IMG/VR virus record: IMGVR_UViG_3300008114_000084
Location: 1 to 49,629 of that record
Strand: one strand, 5' to 3'
Origin: a virus
DNA: 49,629 nt
The translations under genes were made by a program, and so were the position numbers. Positions 18,276 to 27,252 of the stretch are shown piece by piece; position 1 is the first letter of the stretch, and the number at the start of each line of letters is the position of its first letter. The notes under the pieces were generated by a model. That model saw only the letters and a list, made by a program, of their open reading frames with translations. It had not been told where the DNA came from and did not search any database.

Positions 18276-19405
18276 TAGTTAAATAGTTCGAATGGATCAA
18301 ATCCCTTAGGAGGTTTAGCTTCGCTAGCCCATGGTGAATTTTCAATCATTTCTTTTTTATCTATATTTAATGTGATTTTTTCTTTGGAATCTAATTCCTG
18401 TACGTGATTCTTTAATCCTTCAACCATATTTTTTGGAAGAGTCCTAGAATTAAGCCAAACCAATCTAGCGTTTTCCTCGTAGAATTTTTTAAATTTATCT
18501 CTATTCTCAGAGTTGTCTGTTTGTGATATTAATCTTAATGAAAGACCAGCTATCCATCCGAGAAAATCTTCATTATCCCATAGATACTCCATCGAATAAT
18601 CTTTCCATTCCGACTCCTGATAAAGCTCCCAAATTTTATTAGATTTTCCTTCCGCTATATTAGAATTCTTTCCGCTTTTAGTTTGGTGCGGAAAAACTCC
18701 AGGAACGTCATCTTTTTTGTCACCCATTAGGATTTTTTTAAAAATGTATTCCTTAGTGTTAATTCTTTCTAAAGTACAAGAAGATAATAGCTTTTCCATC
18801 TTTGATGAATTAGCTCCAGAGATAGGATTAACATCAAATATAGTTGTTTCTGATTCGGATTCTTCTTTCCAATTTTCAGAAACAATTAATTTGTTATTTT
18901 TAGAATTACTGTTCCATATTCCAACCCAAACATCTTCGTTGTATTTTACTAACTGGTGCATGTCCTTATCACCACTTATTACAATAACAGATTCTTTCTT
19001 ATCTGTAAAATATTCAGACCAAGCCCAAATTAAATCGTCTCCTTCCGCTCCTTGATATGAGCTATAAATAAATCCATTAGATTCTAGATATTCCGAAAAC
19101 TCGTCCATTAATCTAAAAAAAGATCCCCAGTCTACACCTTCTCCTTTTACTCTACTTTCCTTATAAACACTTCTTGTTATTTTGTAATCTTTTCTCCAAG
19201 ATCTAGAATCCTTACAAAATATCACTTGTTTTATTTCTGGTATTTGTTTAAGAGAATAGCAAAGATCCGTTATCACCTTTCTTATAAACATATTTCTTTC
19301 AGCCTCTGATGATAATACATCTCCAGGGTTCTTACTTCCAAATCCAGAAAATATACCGAATGTCTTATGGAAGATATAATTACCGTCTACTACTACTGTT
19401 GTCAT
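18275..19405 (-). CDS. rnh: RNase H / 5'-3' exonuclease of FEN type (T4 Rnh-like)
   Basis: 376 residues against about 305 in T4. Acidic active-site motifs appear in the family order: VVVDGNYIFHK at the start, IFCKDSRSWRKDY near residue 65, QGAEGDDLIWAW near 120 and VISGDKDMHQL near 143, followed by a helix-hairpin region. The enzyme removes RNA primers and short flaps behind the replication fork. The C-terminal ~100 residues are longer than in T4 and Lys/Glu-rich. The start overlaps the stop of the guanylate-kinase-like gene and its stop overlaps the next ATG, so it sits within the clamp-loader operon. Confidence 0.85.
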   Translation of the reverse strand: MTTVVVDGNYIFHKTFGIFSGFGSKNPGDVLSSEAERNMFIRKVITDLCYSLKQIPEIKQVIFCKDSRSWRKDYKITRSVYKESRVKGEGVDWGSFFRLMDEFSEYLESNGFIYSSYQGAEGDDLIWAWSEYFTDKKESVIVISGDKDMHQLVKYNEDVWVGIWNSNSKNNKLIVSENWKEESESETTIFDVNPISGANSSKMEKLLSSCTLERINTKEYIFKKILMGDKKDDVPGVFPHQTKSGKNSNIAEGKSNKIWELYQESEWKDYSMEYLWDNEDFLGWIAGLSLRLISQTDNSENRDKFKKFYEENARLVWLNSRTLPKNMVEGLKNHVQELDSKEKITLNIDKKEMIENSPWASEAKPPKGFDPFELFN

Positions 19406-19875
19406 TAAAAATCTTCATTTGTTATCATTATATCATAGTCAAAAAAACCAGAAAAATCCCTTTCGTCAGCTAAAAATCTTCTTCCGACATTATCTGCATC
19501 ATTCCTTTCCTCTAATCTTTTTCTTCTAATTTCTGCTGAAGGATTCAAATAAATAACGAAAGATTCGTCTCTAAATGATTTAGGTAAGCTTCTAAGACCT
19601 GCGGGACTAAGAATGAAAAGATTCTTTATTGAAAATTCCCCCTTGGATATTCCGTATCTCCAGCCATTAAATTCTTGTAGTTCTAGAAATATGTCGTTGT
19701 TGGCTTTAAAAAAATCTTCATCCCTATAATAATAATCTATTCCTTCTTCCTCTCCCTCACGTGGAGGTCTACTAGTAAAAGATACACCATACTCGAATCC
19801 TTTATCTACCATTTTTTTTCTCAGAAAATCTTTTCCTGATCCTCCTGGTCCAACTATTATAATTTTTCCTTTCAT
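19405..19875 (-). CDS. Guanylate-kinase-like nucleotide kinase
   Basis: 156 residues. A P-loop GPGGSGKD lies at residues 9-16. SFTSRPPREGEEEGIDYYY matches the GMP-binding strand and loop of guanylate kinases (S-x-T-(T/S)-R-x-x-R-x-G-E-x-x-G-x-D-Y-x-(Y/F)). The lid region with R-R-K-R-L-E-E-R is present. The protein is shorter than cellular Gmk (about 200 residues) at the C-terminus. It should phosphorylate (d)GMP for phage DNA synthesis. It is placed between clamp loader and RNase H; a stable hairpin is found in its leader at 19900-19928. Confidence 0.8.
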   Translation of the reverse strand: MKGKIIIVGPGGSGKDFLRKKMVDKGFEYGVSFTSRPPREGEEEGIDYYYRDEDFFKANNDIFLELQEFNGWRYGISKGEFSIKNLFILSPAGLRSLPKSFRDESFVIYLNPSAEIRRKRLEERNDADNVGRRFLADERDFSGFFDYDIMITNEDF

Positions 19876-19899
19876 ATTATTATTTGCATATTATAATAA

Positions 19900-19928
19900 G
19901 CATTACTATCTAAAACCTTAGATAATGC
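19900..19928 (-). other. Hairpin in intergenic leader
   Basis: On the minus strand GCATTA and TCTAA pair with TTAGA and TAATGC, with a 3-nt bulge and a 4-nt loop. It lies between the gp44 stop (19941) and the next ATG (19875). No U-tract follows, so it is not a typical terminator. It may stabilise or process the mRNA or modulate downstream translation. Confidence 0.4.
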
Positions 19929-19940
19929 CTAGTATACTGG

Positions 19941-20888
19941 TCATTTATTGAACATTTGTTGTAGTTCAAATATTAAAGCTAATAGGCTAACTATAGGATC
20001 TATTACTTGGCTTCTTTGAGATTGGTATCTCGCCACAGTAATAACTATAGAAGGTATTAAGTTTAATTTTTGCGGATTCTTTTCTTCAATCCATTTAATA
20101 AAGTCAGAACTTAAAGATGCCATAACCTCATCAACTCTTCCTGAATATTGACCAACTATGTATTGGTAGTTTCCAATTGGATCTGGTTTAGATAGAACTA
20201 TATTAAAAACTTCCTCGTGGTCAAATGTTATCTCGTTTATTTTGCTTTCTGTTAGATCTGTTACTCCGTCTATTTGCCATCTCTGTATGGTATTAAGTGC
20301 GGATCTCATATCAGGAAAATACTTCTTTGTAAATAGCTCAAGACTTCTGTCGTCGTGATTTATTTCCATTAGATTAAGTATTTTAGAAACGCGATCTTGC
20401 CATTGGGTCTTTATCTCGTTCTCTTCTTCCTTACTCATAGGATCAAAATCATAAACTTCAAATCTTGACCTAATAGCATCCGGAATTTTACTTAAATAGT
20501 TACACGTAGCAACAAATCTTGTTGTTCTAGCATATTTCTCTATTGTACCTCTTAAAGCTTTGTAGAACTGATCTGATGCACCGTCGAACTCATCTAGAAC
20601 TACAATCTTAATCTGATTCTCCCCGTCTAGTATAGAAACTGTAGAACAGAAATCATGAACTTTAGTTCTAATTGTTTCTACTGAACTTTCATCTGATACA
20701 TTTATAAAAATGTATGGATGATTCTTTATTAGAATTTTAGCCATACTGGTTTTACCAGATCCTGGAGATCCAGCTAATAAAACATTCTGTTGAAGTCCAC
20801 TTTCAAAAGATCCCTTTATTCTTTGTGGAAGGATCATGTGTTTTAGTTCCTTCGGTCTTAATTTTTCTGTTAATAGTTCTTGTATCAT
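19941..20888 (-). CDS. 44: Sliding-clamp loader large subunit (gp44-like AAA+ ATPase)
   Basis: 315 residues, near T4 gp44 (319). Walker A is AGSPGSGKT (about 39-47), Walker B is VVLDEFDGA (about 96-104), sensor 1 is the FVATCNYLSKI strand, and AIRSRFEVYDF carries the SRF/SRC arginine-finger motif (141-144). Four copies would form the ATPase ring that opens and loads the gp45-type clamp. The start overlaps the stop of the Zn-ribbon gene by 4 bases. No clamp gene (gp45) is seen in this window. Confidence 0.92.
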   Translation of the reverse strand: MIQELLTEKLRPKELKHMILPQRIKGSFESGLQQNVLLAGSPGSGKTSMAKILIKNHPYIFINVSDESSVETIRTKVHDFCSTVSILDGENQIKIVVLDEFDGASDQFYKALRGTIEKYARTTRFVATCNYLSKIPDAIRSRFEVYDFDPMSKEEENEIKTQWQDRVSKILNLMEINHDDRSLELFTKKYFPDMRSALNTIQRWQIDGVTDLTESKINEITFDHEEVFNIVLSKPDPIGNYQYIVGQYSGRVDEVMASLSSDFIKWIEEKNPQKLNLIPSIVITVARYQSQRSQVIDPIVSLLALIFELQQMFNK

Positions 20889-21466
20889 TTAATATTTTTT
20901 AATATTCTTTCCATCTCAGCATCAACAACTTTCTTTGCTATTCTTTTATACTCATCTCTTATAATAGATTTCTGCTCTTCTGTTGCAGATCTCATATTAA
21001 GAGACTTAAGATGATTCCATTTAACCATTGTCGAAGCTCTATATGTCTCGTAATTGTTTAATTGTGTTCTTTTAGATTTTATAAGTACTTCAAGTATTTT
21101 ATCCTTAGTAGGATTCTCCATCCCCTTAAATTTTGTACCCCTAGGTATTTTTTTCAAAGAAATTTTAGATGCTATTTCTTCTATATAGTCGCCAAATTTT
21201 TTATAAAATTCGTCGTGCTTTTCTATTCTCTTCCTCCTATCTATTTCCTTATGTCTATCATTTAGCAGTTTTATTTTTTCTGAATTTTTTTTACAATATT
21301 GAATGGAATATTGTTTTTTGTATTTTTTATTTTTTAAACTCCATTCCCTAGATTTCTTCTTAGTACACTCAGCACATTTATGTGCCTCTTCTTTATAAAT
21401 ATAAAAATCGGACTCTCCGTGAATTTTACATACCCCTTTTAAAAATTTTGTTACCTTAACCTCCAT
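20885..21466 (-). CDS. Zinc-ribbon, Lys-rich probable nucleic-acid-binding protein
   Basis: 193 residues. A four-ligand N-terminal finger is likely: CKIHG (residues 13-16) and HKCAECTKKKSREW (about 29-41). This is the finger that precedes the nuclease domain in many phage HNH endonucleases, but no H-N-H catalytic motif follows. The rest is strongly basic and helical. It overlaps the start of gp44 by 4 bases and so is translated with the clamp loader. It may be a DNA-binding partner in replication or a nuclease remnant. Function is unknown. Confidence 0.6.
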   Translation of the reverse strand: MEVKVTKFLKGVCKIHGESDFYIYKEEAHKCAECTKKKSREWSLKNKKYKKQYSIQYCKKNSEKIKLLNDRHKEIDRRKRIEKHDEFYKKFGDYIEEIASKISLKKIPRGTKFKGMENPTKDKILEVLIKSKRTQLNNYETYRASTMVKWNHLKSLNMRSATEEQKSIIRDEYKRIAKKVVDAEMERILKNIK

Positions 21467-21481
21467 ATATTAAAATTTAAA

Positions 21482-22807
21482 TCATTTACATAAACCACTC
21501 ATATTGTCACCTAAATCCTTATCGTTTCTTATTTCTATAAATCTTGGTAAAAACAAAGACCAATTATCATTCTTATCATTTATTATGACGTTGTATTGTA
21601 TAGCACAAACCTTACCTATTTGAGAATCTGGATTTTCACTAAGATCTTTAAGATCCTGATCTGTAAATCCTGCTCCTACTTTTACTTTAACTGTACCTGA
21701 TGAATCTTCACAATAGAAACCTCCAATAAACCCTTCTCTCTTACCTTCTCCTGGATACCATCCAGTAATTATTAGATCACAATCATTAACCTCCTTAAGC
21801 TTAATCCAATTCTTAGATCTCTTGCATTCATATACATGTTCAGGATTTTTAAGAATTACTCCCTCTCCCCCGCGAGCAACAATTTTGTTATAGTAAGCGT
21901 AGATGTCTTCTTTTTCAGTAGTCAAGAAAGAATCTGCAAGAGTGAGTGAAGTTGTCTTATATGTACTAAAAACCCCCTCTAATGTACTTCTTCTGACATC
22001 AAAAGGAATTATACCTTTTCCAGATTTTAACGTGTCTGCATCTTCAAGATCAAAAACATTATAAAGAAGATCGTCACCTATAGAATCTAATGGTTTTCCT
22101 TTTAACATTTGTGTAACTTTACCTGATACACTTTTCCTGTTTAGATCAGTAAGTTCCCCGTCAAAAAACCATTCTCCTTTTAATCCCGAATTTTTAATAA
22201 GTATCAAACATTCATCTGCAATCTTTTTCAAGTATTGATTAGGAATTTCGTTGAAAGCCCTCGTGTAAAATTTTACTTCCCCACCGGAAATAAATGCTAT
22301 TACTCTTACACCATCATATTTTTCCTCACAAACGATTAGATCCCATTTTTTTATTTCGTCTTCGTCGTCTTGTGCAAGCATTAGACTTGGATCGGGTATA
22401 ACTTCCTTATTAAAAGCTTTGTTTATTAACTTAGCTCCAATTCCTATGTTTAATCTTTTTGTTAAAACTTTAGACAAAATCTTTCTTTCATCAATAGAAA
22501 GGGGATAACAGTTAACAACTTCAAATGCTTCCTCTCTTAATTTATCATTTGCTGCAGGTGCAAAAAATAATTTTTCAGTAAGATCCTTAAATCTTTCAAA
22601 TAGATCTCCATCCTCTATGATATAGGGTGATTCTTCTAAAACTGGAAGCTTGTGTAGTTTTGTTGTTAAAAATGGATCTAGAGCAACTTTTAAAAGATAT
22701 TCTAATTCCTTAGAGTAATTATTTTTTATTAGATCCTGTTTAATTTTTTGTGACCCGTTGCCTGTTGAATTTTCAATCTCTAATAAAATTCTAAGTTCTT
22801 TCTGCAT
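21482..22807 (-). CDS. 30: ATP-dependent DNA ligase (T4 gp30-like)
   Basis: 441 residues from ATG 22807; T4 ligase has 487. Motif I is EEKYDGVRV with the adenylated lysine at about residue 163. Motif III (GEWFFDGEL), IV (GGEGVILK) and V (RSKNWIKLKE) follow, and the OB domain ends with W-x-L-F-L-P-R-F. The frame opens 10 codons further upstream at a TTG (22837), but alignment of LRILLEIENSTGNGSQKIKQ with the T4 N-terminus favours ATG 22807. It seals nicks during replication and repair. It follows the second portal gene after a 98-base AT-rich spacer holding a 10-T run. Confidence 0.93.
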   Translation of the reverse strand: MQKELRILLEIENSTGNGSQKIKQDLIKNNYSKELEYLLKVALDPFLTTKLHKLPVLEESPYIIEDGDLFERFKDLTEKLFFAPAANDKLREEAFEVVNCYPLSIDERKILSKVLTKRLNIGIGAKLINKAFNKEVIPDPSLMLAQDDEDEIKKWDLIVCEEKYDGVRVIAFISGGEVKFYTRAFNEIPNQYLKKIADECLILIKNSGLKGEWFFDGELTDLNRKSVSGKVTQMLKGKPLDSIGDDLLYNVFDLEDADTLKSGKGIIPFDVRRSTLEGVFSTYKTTSLTLADSFLTTEKEDIYAYYNKIVARGGEGVILKNPEHVYECKRSKNWIKLKEVNDCDLIITGWYPGEGKREGFIGGFYCEDSSGTVKVKVGAGFTDQDLKDLSENPDSQIGKVCAIQYNVIINDKNDNWSLFLPRFIEIRNDKDLGDNMSGLCK

Positions 22808-22905
22808 GAATTGGTTTTTAGCTAATATAGAAATCAAATCTAAATAATAAAAATGATTTAAATATTATACTAAAAAAAAATAAGTAAGTTTTCGGTTTAT
22901 TGGTT

Positions 22906-24549
22906 TTAAATAGCAGGTTCTGCTCCTGTTGCTTCGCCTCCAGTAGCTCCAGCTTCTGCTCCAGTAGCTCCAGCTTCTGCTCCGGTAGCTCCAGTAGCCC
23001 CGGCTTTACCTTCTTCCTCTGATTTTTTAACGTAGGATTTATTTAACTGTATATCCTCATAGTTAAGATCTAACCATCTCTCTATCATAAAATCTTGATC
23101 AAAAAATTGAACCTCTTCTTCGTTTACTGTTTCTTTTATTTCTCCCATTGCAGTAATGAAATCAATTTTTTTGATCAGTTGTTCTATTTCTCTAGATTCG
23201 CCAAATAAATTATCACTTTCAAATTTAACACCTATTTGACTTCTAAATTCAGCATCGTTTTTAAGATCTGGAAATTCTAAGCACATTTGTATCCATAGAG
23301 GTTTTACTATAATCTCTTGGAATATAGATCTCAATCTTGTTATAAATTTAGCAAATCTAACCTCATCCCTTTCTGCTCCTTCCGCCCCTGTTTTAAAAGT
23401 ATTATTTGAACCCATACCAAATCTTGAAGAGAATCTGTTATAAGGTATTTTGGAATCTTGTCTTAATTTATTATAGAAATAAACAACCGAGTCCATTATA
23501 TTTAAATTAGGACCTTGAGCATTAAGTGTTTCTACTTTTACTGATTCACCTCCTTGCTGTGGGAAAAGATAGTTTTTATAAAATTGAAGATCGGGTCTTC
23601 CGTTTATAGCTAATTCTCCTGAGCTTGTATCTAGTTTAATATCCTCTTTATATACGGACATAAGTTCTCCAAGTGTCTCTTTAGCCTTTTGAGGAGCTTT
23701 ACTTCCAATAGGAACTGTCATTTTAATCCTATACTGAGCATTCATAACATTCCATATTATTCTGGAGTGTTCCATAATCTTTAATAAGTTATAAGACCTT
23801 ATTAATCTTTCAGTGTAAGATACTCTTGAAACAACGTTGGCTTTAGCATACGAGATATAAATAACCTGAGCATCTAATAACTTTCTTTGTCTAACAGTTT
23901 CTCCGTAATACTGCCACCATATAGTTTCTCTTGTTCCGTCAGGCTTTTTTTCGATAGCTGGAGTTAAACTAACAGCATCCAATTCTTTAAAACCAACTAT
24001 TTCTTTACCATCGTTTGAATATATTATCTCGAATGCTAAAAACCCTTCTACAATTAGTTGTCTAAAGTATTGCCATCCGGTTAATCCATTTGCAAAATTG
24101 TGAAGAACATATAGTTTTCTGAAATTCTTCCTCATGGATTTTATAACATCATCCTTTAGATCCATATTCATTAAAGCTGGATGACAGAAAAAATTCTTCT
24201 CATCATATACTACTGCTTCGTCACATATGGTATCTAAAATATATTCTATCTCAGCATTTAAAGCAAAGGTTCTTAGAAAATCCCTTTTGAATGGATAATC
24301 TTTATCAAAATATGCTATGTACTTTCTGTTTGATGTGTCTTGGGCTGCTATACTATAGATAAAGTCTTCGTCGCTATCAGTAAATCCAAATCTTTCTCTC
24401 ATGCTGGCTTCAGATGCACCTATAGCCATGGAGTCTTGAATAACCATATCCTTATACTCCATTCCAAAAGACCCAAGACCACTAATAGTTTTTAATATCC
24501 TAGAGATATTCGGATTTATCTTTCCTAAATTATCTAAAAAGCCCGCCAT
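22906..24549 (-). CDS. 20: Portal protein paralogue 2 (gp20-like)
   Basis: 547 residues (T4 gp20: 524). The body shares about half its residues with the protein encoded just upstream (24553), including YIAYFDKDY, EIEYILDTICDEAVVYDEKN, VGFKELDAVSL, MEHSRIIWNVMNAQYRIKMT, VPIGSKAPQKAKETLGELMS and the RDEVRFAKFITRLRSIF helix typical of T4-type portals. Portals form the 12-mer ring through which DNA enters the head. The C-terminus is a collagen-like tail of GATGAEAGATG repeats, unusual for a portal. It follows its paralogue with 3 bases between. Whether both form one mixed ring is not known. Confidence 0.88.
   Translation of the reverse strand: MAGFLDNLGKINPNISRILKTISGLGSFGMEYKDMVIQDSMAIGASEASMRERFGFTDSDEDFIYSIAAQDTSNRKYIAYFDKDYPFKRDFLRTFALNAEIEYILDTICDEAVVYDEKNFFCHPALMNMDLKDDVIKSMRKNFRKLYVLHNFANGLTGWQYFRQLIVEGFLAFEIIYSNDGKEIVGFKELDAVSLTPAIEKKPDGTRETIWWQYYGETVRQRKLLDAQVIYISYAKANVVSRVSYTERLIRSYNLLKIMEHSRIIWNVMNAQYRIKMTVPIGSKAPQKAKETLGELMSVYKEDIKLDTSSGELAINGRPDLQFYKNYLFPQQGGESVKVETLNAQGPNLNIMDSVVYFYNKLRQDSKIPYNRFSSRFGMGSNNTFKTGAEGAERDEVRFAKFITRLRSIFQEIIVKPLWIQMCLEFPDLKNDAEFRSQIGVKFESDNLFGESREIEQLIKKIDFITAMGEIKETVNEEEVQFFDQDFMIERWLDLNYEDIQLNKSYVKKSEEEGKAGATGATGAEAGATGAEAGATGGEATGAEPAI
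22910..23005 (-). repeat. GATGAEAGATG repeat coding for the portal tail
   Basis: The plus-strand unit GCTCCAGTAGCTCCAGCTTCT is repeated about twice with flanking partial copies and encodes the Gly/Ala/Thr tail of the second portal. The related tail of the first portal is at 24556-24650. Confidence 0.65.
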
Positions 24550-24552
24550 ATT

Positions 24553-26172
24553 TTATATTGTAATTTCTCCTCCTTCAGATCCAGCTTCACCTCCTGTTGC
24601 TCCTTCAGCTCCTGTTGCTCCTGCTTCAGCTGCTGCCGCTTCTTTCTTTTTCTCTGCTGCTTTTTCTTTGAATTTTTTATTTGTAACTAAATCCTGTCCT
24701 TTCACTCCTAAAAATCTATCAACTAAAAAGTCCATATTAAAATATTTTTTACCCTCTGAGTTCATTAGGGCGGATATTTTTATAACCTGGTCTTTTCTAG
24801 CAGCTAATACCTCCATTTCTTTTGCTTCCCTAAATATATTTTCTTTTACATAATCTAAACCAAATTCAGATTTAATTATGTAATCTTTTTTAAGATGTGG
24901 AAAGTCTAAGCAGAATTGTACCCATAGTGGCTTCATTAATATCTCTTGATATATTGACCTTAATCTGTTAATAAATTTAGCAAATCTTATTTCCTCCTGA
25001 TCCAATCCTTCTGCTGTAAAAGTAATTGTTCCTTCAGATCCTGCTTCTTCTCTACCAAATCTAGTTGCTGGTATTTTAGAGTCCATTCTTAATTTATTTG
25101 CAAAATATTTAAGAACTGTTGTATCCGAAAATGCAGTTGCATCTCCTCCACCAGGAAGTGGCTGTATATCTGGAGTTCCATTAGGAGATGATGGCATTAA
25201 GTAATTTTTAAAGAATTGTATCTTCGGTTTTCCGTCGATTGTTAATTCTCCACTGCTATTATCTAATCTTATATCTTCTTTATAGATTGACATTAGCTCA
25301 CCTAATGTTTGTTTTGCTTTTTGTGGTGATCTAGTACCTATAGGAACTGTCATTGCCATCCTATATGAAGAGTTCATTACGTTCCAGATGATTCTTGTGT
25401 GCTCCATTATTCTTAGGAGATTAAATGACCGTATCATTCTTTCACAGTAACTAACTCTTGAGGATGTTCCACCTCCTTTAGCATAACTTATATAAATTAT
25501 CTGGGAGTCATATAGTTTTCTAGTCAAAGATGGGTTATCTGGATATTGTATCCATATATCAATAAAAGATCCATCCGGCTGTGCCTCTACTGTTGGTATT
25601 AGTGACCATGGATCCAATTCTTTAAATCCAACAATGTTCTTACCTTTTTTATCAAATACGATTTCAAAAGCTAGAATACCATCAACTAGAAATTTTCTGA
25701 ATAAATGCCAAGCTGATATATCTTGATTAAATCCAAAAAGATTATATACCTCTTTATACCTCTTTTGTACTTTTTCGTAAGTTTCCTCATTAACATCATC
25801 ATGTTGCATGAAAGAGAAATAAGCCCAAAAGTTTTTGTCATCATATACTATTGATTCGTCGCATATAGTATCAAGAATAAATTCTATTTCTGGATTCTGA
25901 GAAAATCCTTGTAGATAATGTCTTTTGTTTTTATAGTCCTTATCAAAATAAGCTATGTATTGTTTAGTGGTAGTATCTGCTCTTCTTAATCCAAAAAGGA
26001 AAGATTCATCCTTTATCCCTCCCTTTTGTAGAAATTGAGCTTCTGTTATACCTACTGCTTGAGAATTTTTAACTACAAGATCTTCGTAGGCCATACCGAA
26101 ACTACCCACTTTCTTTATACTATCTAAAATAGAACTAAAGAATGATTTTTTATCGTCAGTAAATCCAGCCAT
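24553..26172 (-). CDS. 20: Portal protein paralogue 1 (gp20-like)
   Basis: 539 residues. It shows the same block order as the next gene: YIAYFDKDY, EIEFILDTICDESIVYDDKN, VGFKELDPWSL, SRVSYCERMIRSFNLLRIME, VPIGTRSPQKAKQTLGELMS and EEIRFAKFINRLRSIYQEIL. All are typical of T4-type portal proteins. It also ends in a short Ala/Gly-rich tail with GATGAEGATGGEAG. The pair probably arose by tandem duplication, and both copies look intact. It starts 1 base inside the stop of the preceding gene, so the operon gp55-gp4-unknown-portal-portal is tightly packed. Confidence 0.88.
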   Translation of the reverse strand: MAGFTDDKKSFFSSILDSIKKVGSFGMAYEDLVVKNSQAVGITEAQFLQKGGIKDESFLFGLRRADTTTKQYIAYFDKDYKNKRHYLQGFSQNPEIEFILDTICDESIVYDDKNFWAYFSFMQHDDVNEETYEKVQKRYKEVYNLFGFNQDISAWHLFRKFLVDGILAFEIVFDKKGKNIVGFKELDPWSLIPTVEAQPDGSFIDIWIQYPDNPSLTRKLYDSQIIYISYAKGGGTSSRVSYCERMIRSFNLLRIMEHTRIIWNVMNSSYRMAMTVPIGTRSPQKAKQTLGELMSIYKEDIRLDNSSGELTIDGKPKIQFFKNYLMPSSPNGTPDIQPLPGGGDATAFSDTTVLKYFANKLRMDSKIPATRFGREEAGSEGTITFTAEGLDQEEIRFAKFINRLRSIYQEILMKPLWVQFCLDFPHLKKDYIIKSEFGLDYVKENIFREAKEMEVLAARKDQVIKISALMNSEGKKYFNMDFLVDRFLGVKGQDLVTNKKFKEKAAEKKKEAAAAEAGATGAEGATGGEAGSEGGEITI

Positions 26173-26768
26173 TAGACTTGTGAGTTTTTATTATATATCT
26201 CATTTAACTGGGTCCCTTCAATAGACCTAGTATTTAGATATACTATTCTAGTCCAATCTTCCAAAGGAATTTCCACTACATCACGAACTTTTTTTAAATC
26301 CCAAGCTCTATAAGCATGTTTATAAGGTATTCCTTTTAAAATTATATCCATAGTTTGGTAGTCAGTTTTAAGAGGAGCTTGTCCTCTTCCTTCCCCCATT
26401 TCTATTTTTTTTAAGTTTCCTTCTATCTGATCCTTGAATACGCTTTGTACTCTTTCAAAGAATGCTATTCTAAATAGCGGTGAAATTAAAATTAGATCAA
26501 GACCTTTAAAAAGGTTCTTTTTTTCGTAATTATCGTATTCAGTAAAAAAAATAACAGGTCTTTTGTTTATAAAAGGTTTACCTTTTTCTAATTGATCATT
26601 GTATTGAAAAGAATAAACTTTCCCAGATAAAAAATTTAAAGGGCTAAATTCAGATTTTTTATTCACATAATTATTTGCCCAATACGTAAATGATTCTTCA
26701 GGTAATGAGGTTAGACCTGATACTGAAAGTTTGTAATCATTAAATTGTTGTTTAAAGGAAGAAATCAT
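26172..26768 (-). CDS. Unknown T4-like-cluster protein between gp4 and portals
   Basis: 198 residues. The core GKVYSFQYNDQLEKGKPFIN then KRPVIFFTEY and KNLFKGLDLILISPLFRIAF has the pattern (short strand, Tyr-rich turn, P-hydrophobic strand, G-L/I-N/D...L) of a conserved protein in the structural clusters of T4-like marine phages. Its exact name was not recognised. By position after gp4 it could be compared with T4 gp53 (196 residues, baseplate wedge), but no sequence resemblance to gp53 was found. It overlaps both neighbours by 1-4 bases. Confidence 0.6.
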   Translation of the reverse strand: MISSFKQQFNDYKLSVSGLTSLPEESFTYWANNYVNKKSEFSPLNFLSGKVYSFQYNDQLEKGKPFINKRPVIFFTEYDNYEKKNLFKGLDLILISPLFRIAFFERVQSVFKDQIEGNLKKIEMGEGRGQAPLKTDYQTMDIILKGIPYKHAYRAWDLKKVRDVVEIPLEDWTRIVYLNTRSIEGTQLNEIYNKNSQV

Positions 26769-27250
26769 CTCATTATAAAGCTTTCATTTATAGCACCGAA
26801 TTTATATCCTCTAGATTCAGCAAATCTAGTTGCTGCTTCAAATTTAGCTCTATTGGTTATCCATATTTTAAGTTTCTCGTTATAGGATCTTATCTTTTTT
26901 TCAGTTAAATTTCCTACAGGTTCTTTGGGTCTTTTATTAAGTGCATATTGATCCTCTGGTTTTATTTCTATAAACCAATTTTCAAATACATCCCCCTTTT
27001 GTACTTGTATATAGTAATCTACAAAATACTTATGTTCCTTTTTGTCTATTGGAGACCAATATGGTATATCTGTTGGTTCTGAGCTCCATTTGGTTATATT
27101 GGGATTTATATCACAATATTGACAAAATTTTCTTTCCCAGGAGCTTCGGTATATTATATTGTTAATATCTCCAATGTACTTTAATGGATTAACTGGATTA
27201 TATTTTCCAGATTTCCACTTTCCATTGGGCTTTAACTTTTTTATATCCAC
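26765..27250 (-). CDS. 4: Head-completion nuclease-like protein (gp4)
   Basis: 161 residues (T4 gp4: 150). GKYNPVNPLKYIGDINNIIY and RSSWERKFCQYCD match the T4 gp4 N-terminus (NPxNPxKYxGxxxNIIYRSSWExxFxxYCD), followed by WSSEPTDIPY, the YFVDYYI strand and WFIEIKPEDQ. The D...E-x-K arrangement is that of a PD-(D/E)XK-type nuclease fold. In T4 it completes filled heads and allows tail joining. The C-terminal extension RAKFEAATRFAESRGYKFGA is also seen in the family. It lies directly after gp55. Confidence 0.92.
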   Translation of the reverse strand: MDIKKLKPNGKWKSGKYNPVNPLKYIGDINNIIYRSSWERKFCQYCDINPNITKWSSEPTDIPYWSPIDKKEHKYFVDYYIQVQKGDVFENWFIEIKPEDQYALNKRPKEPVGNLTEKKIRSYNEKLKIWITNRAKFEAATRFAESRGYKFGAINESFIMR

Positions 27251-27252
27251 CT

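Noticed and set aside
22808-22905. Terminator between portal and ligase
   Set aside because: A 10-T run exists on the minus strand, but no convincing stem precedes it.
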